Source: Conoideocrella luteorostrata (lineage: Eukaryota > Ascomycota > Sordariomycetes > Hypocreales > Clavicipitaceae). Taken from it: a stretch of DNA of 32,440 bases. How positions within the stretch are numbered: position 1 is the first letter of the stretch; the number at the start of each line of letters is the position of its first letter. Positions 11,734-22,006 of this stretch are shown piece by piece. Where the stretch lies: positions 1 to 32,440 of the forward strand of contig JASWJB010000408.1 in assembly GCA_032433595.1 (NCBI GenBank), written 5' to 3'. The position numbers were made by a program, and so were the translations under genes. The notes under the pieces are model-generated. The model was not told the origin of the DNA. It searched no databases and saw only the letters and a list, made by a program, of their open reading frames with translations.

Positions 11734-11940
11734 TTGATTGATGGATCGATTGGACTCGGCTTAGGGATGAGAGAGCATCACGGTATAGGGGCACATTCGG
11801 AAACTATGTGCACTCTCGGCTGATGTACTTGTATCGTTGGGCATTACTATCGTAAAAGGAAGGGAACGAAAGTCTCCCAAGTTGAACATTTGTACTATTA
11901 GTTATCAGCAAGCATATGCTTTGTATACATCACATTAGCA

Positions 11941-12252
11941 ACATCATCATCATCATCGTCAATATTATTATCAACATCTCCATTAACAGTAACAGTAACG
12001 GTAACAGTAACGTCACCATCATCATCATCATTCATCATCAACAATCATCAACAATCATCAACAATCATCAACAATCATCAACAATCATCAACAATCATCA
12101 ACAATCATCAACAATCATCATCAACCATCATCAACCATCATCAACCATCAATCATCAATCATCAATCATCAATCATCAACCATCAATCATCAACCATCAA
12201 CCATCAATCATCAATCATCAATCATCAACCATCAATCATCAATCATCAATCA
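11941..12252. repeat. Compound minisatellite: ATC tracts, AACAGT hexamers, 10-mers, then 7-mers
   Basis: Starts with ATC repeats (11941-11959), then four AACAGT/AACGGT hexamers (11985-12008), then eight perfect copies of ACAATCATCA (12041-12120), three of TCAACCATCA (12121-12150), then heptamers ATCAATC/ATCAACC to about 12252. The array is free of stops in one frame and yields a His/Gln/Ser/Ile-rich artefact. I regard it as non-coding because it starts about 200 nt after the Aim19-like stop and has no flanking unique coding sequence. Confidence 0.9.
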
Positions 12253-12255
12253 CCA

Positions 12256-13314
12256 TACACAAATCAAGTTTCATCTAGCCAGTCCACGCTGCCCACTGCA
12301 AGTTACGACTGGACTGATCAAGAAATGCACAAGTAACCCCGGCCACTACACCAACTCCAAACAATTGATCGACAAGGTGTTGCGCAAGAAAAAAAAAAAC
12401 CATTTGGGTATGACGAATGAGATCATCAAAATAAAAGGTCCATCAGCAGGGGATGAGACGATTGTGATTGCGGATAAGTATCTGGGAGGTTTGGGGTTGA
12501 GTGAGTATCAAAAGGACCGCCATTTCAGGAGTGGCTGTCAACATCTTGTCATCGTGATGGGATAGAGCCACTGTCGATCACAGTGGGTTCCCTCGGAGCT
12601 CGATACCTCGAAGAACATGGACGGGCGTCGCAGAGTGCATGCGTCACGTCTCGATTTAAACAACACTCATCACATGTGTAGTCCTGGCAGCAATTTATGG
12701 CAGTGCCGCTCTAACATCGGTAAATTGATGCTCGCGTCCCCTTCATCACAAGTATGATACAAAGTAGTCGCACAGATTTACAACATGTAAGCGCTCGCTG
12801 AGAAAAACATATGAAAATACATATACAAAATAAACGAAAAGTCATCATGACTTTTGGTCTTCATGTCTAAAACAAATTCCTGAACTGGTGTCGCATAGTT
12901 CTGCAACACTCTCTTGTGCGATCCGTACTTCGTTTCATTCTTCATAACGCAGCCCAAGATCATCTCAGCGCTTGATCTTCTCTCAGGCCTGCCTCTAAAC
13001 TGGCGATCCCCGTAATGTGTCTGTTACAATGAAATGCCATCTTATCCACCGATGCCTCTTTGATTGCTCCAAACTTGTTACCTTTAAAACCAAAACGTCA
13101 TTGCCGACCTTGCAAATGTCCTGTTAGTATACCAAATACGCGTGTCTTGACTCCTGACCGCCATGTCTCCGGGTACAATCCATGAGGTGATAATCCAGTC
13201 GTTTAATGCAAACCGTTCTGACCATTTTTGGACAGCAAACTCTCAAATCAAATGTGGGGTTTCCGCTCATACTAATCCGCATGGAAGCTGCGATGGCGAG
13301 TCGCAAAACACGGG
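12256..13314. other. Intergenic region between convergent genes
   Basis: About 1 kb between the minisatellite and the stop codon of the Siw14-like gene, which is read towards it. It presumably contains that gene's 3' UTR on the minus strand. The short frame at 12365-12565 has no recognisable motif. An A run lies at 12389-12399. Nothing else is supportable. Confidence 0.45.
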
Positions 13315-14381
13315 CTATTGCAAGGCCGTGTTGTCTCGAACCAAGGCCATTCGTGACCCCGACACCAACCACAGCACTAATACAAAGGTCGAGAACAAAA
13401 GGATCCGAAAAAATGACCGAACCTGCACGGGGCTGAATTGAGCCGGATTGCAGTACAGGTCGTATAAGCTTTGCAATGGTGCACACTCAAAGTTGTTGAT
13501 GTAGTCGACATCGCAATCGCGCACCTTGGGCTGGGCATACGCCCTGTACTCGTCCACTACCATATTCAACTGCCAGCCCGACAGTTTGCGCACAGCAGCG
13601 ACGACACAGCCTGTTCGATGCTTGCCGTGATTGCAGTGTATGAGCAAGGGATAGTTCTTGCGATCAAGCACCATTTTAAGAATGGATCTCATGGTGCTCA
13701 TGGGAATAGCTTCCTTCTTGGTGCCTTTCATGTTAAATATGACTTGGTTGATACCGTTGGCGGTGACAAATGAATCCAATTCGTGGTCCAGTTCTTCCTT
13801 CTTCACCAGAGTTCTACCCGAGGTTAGCCATCGAACTGGGACAACGGGGATCTAGCAGATACTGACACGACCGTCTTGAGCTTCAGCTTCTTCAAGAAAT
13901 CGTAATCTTCCAGTTTGGGATAACTACTCCGATATACACCTGGCACGACCAACCCAAAATTGAGGGGTTGTCCATTGACTGCCGGTGCGGAATAGTCTGA
14001 TAGTTCTGAGATGGAAGAGGATGACGACATAGAAATGGCTGATGATGGATCAAGTTAGTTGTGCGTATTCTGTTTCAAGGTTGGTGGCATTAGCTTACAT
14101 GACTTCTCGGAAAACCTACTATTCGATGTGCTGGCAAAATTATTATCCTTGCCGTTAGATGCCATACTTTGTGACCGCGAAGAAGTAGTCTGTGACTCCC
14201 AAGGCATCGACTCCAATTTTTGACCTTCCTCCATTTCCTCGACTGACTGCATTGCGTCGTCTTTAAGCGAGTTTCGAGAACTTCGTCGCGAAATATAGGC
14301 AGAAGCCATCTGTCTCTGCTGAGGGTCGTCGTGGTGGGTTGCTTCGTCTATGTAGATGCGGGAACTTCTCTTGGATGTCAT
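13315..14381 (-). CDS. Siw14/OCA-family dual-specificity phosphatase (inositol pyrophosphate phosphatase), three exons
   Basis: Minus-strand exons 14381-14099, 14038-13867 and 13813-13315; introns 60 nt (GTAAGC...ATCAG) and 53 nt (GTCAGT...GGTAG), both with CTAAC branch sites. Only the GTCAGT donor restores the family motif KLKTVVTLV across the second junction. The product is 317 residues. A Ser-rich, probably disordered N-terminus (1 to about 115) is followed by the phosphatase domain: NFGLVVPGVYRSSYP near its start, and the active site HCNHGKHRTG with catalytic Cys212 and Arg218 (CX5R). Yeast Siw14 removes the beta-phosphate of 5-position inositol pyrophosphates; the same reaction is inferred here. 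The C-terminus carries an unusual hydrophobic run (FFRILLFSTFVLVLWLV, about 277-293), a possible membrane anchor. An in-frame upstream ATG at 14492 would add 37 residues; I prefer 14381 for its CACCATGAC context. Confidence 0.88.
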
Positions 14382-15362
14382 GGTGTTTGTGTATAAGTGG
14401 AGGCGTTTATAGAGCTGCGAAATCTGTTCCCCCCCCAGAGCCTTTGCTAAATAGAAGCCGTTCTTTCGTAGCAGATTCGTAGACGAGGGCATAGAGTGGT
14501 GGGGAGTTGGAAAGTTGTCCTGTTACAGATGGCGAGAAGTAATGAACGGTTATGGGCGTGCTTTGTGTATGTAGAGGTGCGATGAAGATTTGTCGATGGT
14601 GGAGGCCCAAGTGAGATATGAGGTATTCTGGTCGAATTTAGGAATGGTATCAGATGGTTGATGCTTGAACGGAAGAGTCACTGGTGTCGAAAGGCCAGAA
14701 GCCTGCTGAACAAGCTGCTCGCGGTGTGCCTGTAGGAGCCGCCTTAAAATGGACAAGACTTCATTTTGGAAGTAACAAGTTGGACTTGGGTAGCCATCTT
14801 GTCAAGCACGTCCAGTAGAAGCGTAGTTTATAAGAAGAAGAAAATCGGAAACGAAGATATTCGGAGCCGGCAGCTCGGTCAAGAGGAACGGGCAAGGCGC
14901 GTGTGATGTAGTTGGAAAAAGGGAAGACTGCCAGGCAGAGCCGAGACAAAGGTTGGTGTGTGAGAGAAGCAGGACAAGGCGGACAAGGTTCATCCAGAGT
15001 TTGTCGTGACCAATATTGTACATTAGTGAGCATGGGGGGGATGGGGGCGGGCATGCAGGTCTGCAGTCTGCAGGTCCGCAGGCTGGTCAGCGAGACGGGA
15101 GGGAGAGCAAAGAGAGAAAATAGCAGCACCAGGCTGCAGAAGGCTCCAGAGGGCTACCAACCTTGGAAGTCTCGTGCTGCTGCTAGCCAACTAGTCCTGG
15201 TTCGTGTGGGGAAGCAGGGACCAATTCAAGGCAAGTGCAAATGCTGGGTAGAACTTTCGGCTCTGTGTGCCTGTTGTGGGTGCTGTGGTGCATGTTGCGG
15301 TCGGCCGGATTCGCGCGCTAGCAGCGCCTCGGAATGGGCGGCCAGCAGGTCTGCGCTGTGTG

Positions 15363-15379
15363 TACGGAGTACGGAGTAC
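15363..15379. repeat. Two overlapping TACGGAGTAC copies
   Basis: TACGGAGTACGGAGTAC: two decamers sharing TAC, which creates a 7-bp tandem period. A similar three-unit array occurs at 29254-29274. Confidence 0.8.
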
Positions 15380-16569
15380 AGCGTATTGGTATGGAGAGGG
15401 GCGGGTTTACGAGCCGCGAGCCTCCTGCTGTCCTGGTGGTGCTGCCCTGGTTGCCTGCGTGCGTAGCTTCGCTAGGGGATCTCTCTCTCCCATGGTGTGC
15501 CAAGAACTCAGCACCAGGCGCCACAATTCATACCTGGACTTGTCTTCAGATGTCAACGCATGGTTGCAGCCTCTCGAGCACGACATCAAATACAAGCGCA
15601 CGGCCATGCCACTATCCTACATAATCCGTTGGCTGATGCTTATTGAGACCTGAGGCACACTATTTCCATGGGCGGCATCGGCGGAGGAGGACTGACGGAC
15701 TTGACGGAGTTACGGGGGCACCAGCGAGCTCGAGAAATTCCCAAGCATCCGGATGGCGATACTGGGGCCAGCTCATTAGAACCAGCGAGTGGGCTTGCTT
15801 CTTAGCAATAAAGTCGAGCCACTGGCGCCCCACGGAGCACGCTGTTCACCTGAGCGGATTACCAGATGCAGCTTGCTTCACCACTTTGGCATTGCCCGTT
15901 CAGTGTCGCCACGCTTGAGTGCTTTGTACTCCCTGTTATGGGATTTTATTGAGACATATCCGTGCACACAGGGCAGCAAAAGCCCGATGCACACGCGCCC
16001 GTCGCTCGCTCGCCTCACCGACGCTAATTGCGAACCAGGATAGTCCTGGGGCAAAGAATGCCAACAAACCTGGCGTTTTACTTGGTTGGCCATCGCAAAT
16101 GACTCTGACGTGCAAGAGTCTGCGGTGGCGTGGTTGCTAATAAACCACTGTGTACACCAAAAACAGCCCTTGATTTATATGTTCAAAGGAAGTTCCCGGC
16201 AAGAGGCCGCGCAAACCAAGAGAATGGTCGCGCGACCATGTTTTGAGTGTGGTGCCGACCACCACTCTGTTGACGCACTCTTTTGGGTTCCTCATATGCA
16301 GGTTGACTTGGCAGAGCCATAACTAATAGAATGGCAAATATAGAGTTGTGGGGGCTGCACTCGAGGCGTTGTGCGGAAGGGGCTAAAGCATGCCAAATTG
16401 GCAGAAGGGGCAGTCGACAGAGATGCTTTGCTGCCATGAGACCTGAGGTAAGCCATGTCCTCCACGAGCCATGGACGGAGAAGAACGGCCAAAATACTGC
16501 CAATGGTAATCTGACGCTGTTACAATGCGACTGACTCTGAATGTTCTTGGCCACATACTGAGTAATGTG

Positions 16570-16592
16570 TACTCCGTACAGAGTACGGAGTA
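16570..16592. repeat. Inverted repeat TACTCCGTAC-AGA-GTACGGAGTA
   Basis: Perfect 10-bp arms (16570-16579 and 16583-16592) with a 3-nt spacer: two divergent copies of the dispersed element facing each other. Confidence 0.85.
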
Positions 16593-18350
16593 GCAGAGGC
16601 TTGTATAGAGGTTGCCCGACAACCCGGGAACAAGGGTGTATTCGCCATCCCACAGTGGATGGGTGAATTCTTTCCGATCGTCACGTCGGTCGCCGCGCTG
16701 GCAGCTTGCGCGCGGAGGACCGTCACAAGCCTCAGCAGTGAAGCCAACCTCTCGCCCGGCTTCCTTTGTCCCCCTGAACAGTGTGTGACGGCATGAAAAT
16801 AAGATCTGGGAATTTGAAACCCGGCTTCACTAGACCCCCATTCCGACCACTCAACGCCATTCCCAGTGGATGGCGAGCAGGGATGTGGCTTTTTTGCTCG
16901 CCCTGCTCTGAGATCGGCCTTCACGTTTGCAATTTTGCCAGCGTACTAGTAGGATTCGTGGACCCTGAAATCTTTCGTCATGTCTCCACGCTGATCTTTT
17001 GCCAATCAATTGTACCGGCAGGCGACCTGGCCAATCATCATCGCCAGCCACGCAAAACTTGCACAGCTACCACCTATTTGCTACGCCACGACATGACGAT
17101 GGCGATGGACCTTTGCACACCCAAAACATGTTCGGGATAGTCATTACCCCTCCTCAACTCGGCGGAAATAAATAGCATGTGTTTCACGCATCCCGCATCC
17201 CATTCCTGCTGGTCCGGAAATGGTGAAGATTCTTGATTGGGGGAAAGGGTGTGCATGGCAGTAGCGTGACGCTGCAGACGTGTAGGTGGGCCAAACGGAT
17301 TTTAGATTTTTTTGCTAGAGCCAGATGCTCGTTCATCCAGAACATCATCTTCGGTCACGCATTTGTGGACTAGAAGAGACGGTCTGCGTAACCATGGATC
17401 CATTGCCACGGCAGATAATTAAAATTCGTCGCAATTTCACCTGCGAGTTCCCGCTTTTATTGAGTCTAGAATTGTTGCGTAACACCGGGTGTTTCTCCGC
17501 ACTGCAAGGGGCGAGTTCACCATCTGAGATCTCTTTGAGCCTTGAGTGCAAAAACATTGTCGGCTGCAGCGGGAAGCAGATCCGCGCCAACATTGTAGCC
17601 CCAAAGTACGGAGCAGGAGTGCCTCATTCAGCATGCAAGGGATGGATGGATACAGCCTGCACGCGTCTGTGATTCAGAGCATTTGCGTGGCAACGAGGGC
17701 ACATTCTGGGGTGCAGCGTCGAGACGTATTCGCCTGCTGCGTAACCATCACCGAGGAAGGCTTTACTGCGTGGCAGATTACTCCGTGAACCAGGCCACCT
17801 TTCTTCTGCTGGGTGCTATGGGTTGACAACAAATACTTGCCGATCATGGTAAGCCGCTCAAGGCTCCAAGCCGCTTGGCGTCTCATGGATTTGTGTCGTG
17901 TCGCAGGCGTCCAATCCTGAGACGCATTGTTTGCTGCAACACTCACGCGACTGCCTGCTGTAAACGGCTGTTCCCTGGCTGGGACGTATGCGCTTGGGTT
18001 TCCAAGAATGCGCCACGCCAACGATGTAGAAATATGCCGCGTCATGATCAAAACGGAGTAAGCACTGCACACTTACTCTTGGTCCCTCCATCCCTTGGCT
18101 GAAGAGTTCGAATGGCGCATTCCGGGACTAGCTGACAAAGAGGAACTACTAAATTATCGATTTTCGGATCGAAGCAGAAAATTGCAAGCTCGTAACCAGC
18201 TAACTAGGCACTACTCCGTGCTCCCTCTCTGTACTAACTGCTTCCCACACTCACTAGTTGCTGTTGAGGAGCCCACTTTCACGCGACGAGTTTCTATATT
18301 GCTCACCGAATTGAACTCGTTCGGTTACTAACTAGTTACTCTGTACTCTG

Positions 18351-18360
18351 TACGGAGTAC
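18351..18360. repeat. TACGGAGTAC copy within a TACTCTG-rich cluster
   Basis: Exact decamer immediately preceded by TTACTCTGTACTCTG (18337-18350), two near copies of its reverse complement, so the whole 18337-18360 segment can fold back on itself imperfectly. Confidence 0.7.
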
Positions 18361-21300
18361 CTACATAGCTTACCTAAAAATGCGACATCTTGTCGCACAA
18401 GTTTCGTCCAGCCCAAGCCAGCCCGCCATCGAGCCGTCTCAGCCACCATGACCGACCGAAGCAATTTGCAACTATATTCCAGGCGGCGGTTCTCCCTGAT
18501 TGAGATCTCAAATTGACTTTGTCGGGCCGGGACGGCCGTGCCACGGGGACGTGAAATATGACGCGCCATGACGAAGGAGAAGTACCTTTCAAGCGGTGTG
18601 AAGTGACGAGATGCCAAGATGGCCTTTGGGGCATTGCATAACGTGAAATTGTTTCGCGGATGTCATTTATGTAACGGTCTGTTGATGCCCAACTTCAACC
18701 GGGCTGGAGCGTGTGTGTTTCACCCAGCGTGTTGATCAGCTTCCAGGATGCATTTGCCTCTCTCTGTGCAGATGCCCTTTTTGGCTAAACGTACTGAGAA
18801 TCAGCCGTGCCTGACGTGCGCCGACATGCCTCGACGCGCATCACGGCAGGTCGACGCATCCGTCGTTGACTCACGACTCAAGCACCTTTTGTCCTGCTGC
18901 ATCAGATACACATTACGGAACACAAAACTGATTGACGCTGCGTATCATCGCTCATCACCGAACATCCGTGACATGGGTGGCAGGCCCTGCTGCATCATGA
19001 CAGATTTACTGCACTCGGAAAGGACCCAGCTGCTGTCCCTGCTGGGCGCTTCCAAAGCTTCGTAATGCGCGATGCCAAACTTCACCCAAACAGGCCATCC
19101 CCAGCTCCAAACCTAATAACATAGGCTATATACATTATTGTTGAATCTTGGGCGCCTTGTGACCCGACGTCCCCCCCACCATCTTTATATTCTTGAGCCT
19201 GCCGCGCGTGCTGTAATGTCGCGATTCAGTCTGCAGCGAGCCGACGAGCGACACGTTGGCGCATCCGCACCATGCTCTGAAGGCACGGGACGGTACTTTT
19301 GTGTTCCAACCGGAGAGGTTTCCCCATGCATCGCCGCAAACTGAATTATTTGCGCGAACCTCGCGTCACTTGCTAAATTGAATACTGCGAATCGGGACGC
19401 GCGTTTTGCCTATATATGGTTGCGCTACTAAAGAATAAAAATCACCAATCTCAGCTTATGCTGGCCGCGGCGGTAACAGAACTTCCGGATGAAACCCGCC
19501 ACATGGTTGTTGTACGTTGGCAAGGTCGAGTAGGATCCGGACGGCTGGTCACATGCAGACAGGTTCTGAGGATCTGAGAGGGCCAGTGACTACACAGCAA
19601 AGAGCATGAAGCCGATCGTGCGATATCCCGTTCGGCCTTGTGCTTCGTCAAACATCGATACCACTGCGAATGTGATGCACCAAAGGACAAACGCGAATCA
19701 CTAGCCGGATATAACGTCGATGATCATGCTAAACGAGCTTTGTATTCGTATTTAGCCAATATTTGGAAGCGCGCTTGATCACAAAGCAGTATTTCGACGC
19801 ACAGGCTGCTGTATTTTGGAAGAGCAGTATGAACTGTATACGATGGTAGCAAAGCGTTCCTGGAGGAGTGGGAGCGAAAGGGGGGATGCTTCGGCCAACT
19901 GTGAACCTAAGTTTCATTATGGCGTTCGTACGCCTACCATTCATAGACGGCATGCTACTTAAATTAGCTGGGCTACACTAGTTGGCTTGCTATGTCAACT
20001 GTCCATTGATGATGGCTCGGACACTATTGAGGGGGGCTATCGGTTCTCACTTTGCTGAGCGGCTAAAAGTGCTTACAGAACATATCCAGAGTTTGACGTC
20101 AATGATGGAGTGGATTTGGCAAGTTGCGGCGAACACAATCGCGAACGCACGCACAAACTTTATTGTTTGTTTATTCCGCGGCCCTGAACTGAACTCTGTT
20201 GATGCACGGTCTTACTCCAATGGCGCCACACAAGGTCACACGACGCAAATCCTATACTGTGGATATGGAACTGTTGGTCAATGTTCTCCAGCAGCATAGT
20301 TAGACTGTAGTGCGGTGTCGGTGGTTTATCTGGCGGAGATTTTTCTGCAGCCATCCGTGTCAGATGCGTCCCGCTGATGGCTAGAGTGCAAGGCTCTTGG
20401 AGGATGGTTAGATTTCCTGACGAGAACCTATATCACCCTGGAATGACTGTAAACCGCCTCGTGCTACACTCTATTTGTTTCAAAGCTCGAGCTTCCCTAT
20501 GCTTCCTTAATTTTCCCAGCCTCGCCTGTCTCATCTCGTACCATTCAACACATCCAATTCTCCCCGACAATGTTCTGGCGTGGACATGACAGTCCAGCCT
20601 CTGAGGTTCCCGAACTGCAGCTTCAGAGGTGATTCTCGCACGGCCAGCCGATTGATGTAGAACAGCCTTCGGGCGGTTTAATGGAGACCAAATGTGGTGT
20701 GTGCTACAAGCTATATCAACACCTTGGAATATATCCACAGCCTGAAAAACTCCCGGCACGTGGCTCATATGATAAGTCAACGGCATATCCTGCCGAGCCT
20801 AGAGGCGACAACATTGCATACTTGCCCTAATGTGTTGTAGACTGGCTGATACGCGCATTCAATATTGGAAAACTTGAACAGATTGTCCTCACTAGTTGCA
20901 AAAAATGCGGTGCTCTCATTATGCTAGGTGCTCGGGATCATTCGTATTTTGGAACGGGGAAGTGAATGACTTGTGAAGCCTTTGTCGACTGTCAACCTTA
21001 TCACTTGATCTTTCCGCCATTCATTTATATTGTAGGCGTCTACACATGAAAATTGACCCGAATTTCTATTGAAAAGGGAGCCACTCTCTGACGTTTACGA
21101 CCCGGAGTCTCTGGAGCTACCCACGATTACCGTTTCACAGCCGTGACATCCTTTCAGTCCCCTGCTATCGGGAATTCTCAAAGAAGGTGAAGACTGAAAG
21201 AGTTATTGAATCAGAGTAGGATGCTACGAAAGGGACAACTGACTATTAGTTAAATGTCTCTGAACCCAACCTCTGGCCCCAGGTCGACGGAACTGTCTCC

Positions 21301-22006
21301 ATCGCCTAAGAATAGAAACTTTGAGTCTCTGGCCAGCGCATGACAAGGCAAAGGCAGAGACTGGTTTCTCAATGTTGTAGAGTGCTTAATTGCCTGGCTT
21401 CCTGGATATAAGCTCGATATGCTGTAGGTTCTGTTTCTGCAAGTCTTCAATGCCGATATGTTATTCATGTATCGGGCGGCTCACCAGGGTCTAGCGCCGT
21501 ACGGAGAGAAGCCATTGTGGCTAAGCTCTGTACTGCGTAATCAGGCAATTATTGGCATGTGGGAAGATGAGACATTCGAATGTTCGAGACTCGGGGGTAA
21601 TGGTCCGGGCATAGAAATTACTGTTAGTTCTCTTGCAATGTCTGCGTCGTGTTTCTGCCTGTTCTCAATCTAGTGCACTACAATCAACAGAATGCCGAAA
21701 ATATCCTCATGGCAGGAACATAATGCTTGTCTGAGCGATTGATCCTGTCGTCTTGTCTTGGTGCTGTGCCGTTTGCGCCTTCTTGCGTGTTGTCCAACAA
21801 CACCACAGCTAGCATCAAGCTGTGATTGGTGGTCAATACAAATCCTCTACTTGCAAGTTTCCGCTCTCGACTGTGCCCAAATGTGTTCGACTGCTCGCTG
21901 CTCATATATATTCAAGAGCGCTGCTCTATACGTTTGGCATGTCGTATTCGGAGGTGGCTCAGTATAACACCCCACGGCACCAACAAATACTTGGCAGTAG
22001 GCTATC

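Larger units (their letters stand above)
14382..22006. other. Second gene desert, no recognisable gene
   Basis: About 7.6 kb between the divergent starts of the Siw14-like gene and the kinase pseudogene. The part next to the phosphatase (14382 to about 15150) is pyrimidine-rich on the minus strand and probably holds its leader and promoter. The remainder has only short overlapping frames without recognisable domains, although a few exceed 100 codons (for example 14912-15466 plus and 20433-20786 minus). Several copies of the TACGGAGTAC family lie here. I saw no tRNA, transposase or polymerase motif. Confidence 0.5.

Noticed and set aside
11941..12252. Possible CRISPR-like array
   Set aside because: Units are contiguous 7-10 bp repeats without unique spacers, in a eukaryotic context.
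11916..12278. A 120-codon open frame rich in Ile, Asn, His, Gln and Ser
   Set aside because: It is a translation of the tandem repeats; stop-free because the units lack stop triplets in that frame. No unique flanking coding sequence.
14912..15466. 184-codon open frame on the plus strand
   Set aside because: It is antisense to the pyrimidine-rich leader of the phosphatase gene and reads as low-complexity Arg/Gly/Cys/Ser sequence without motifs.
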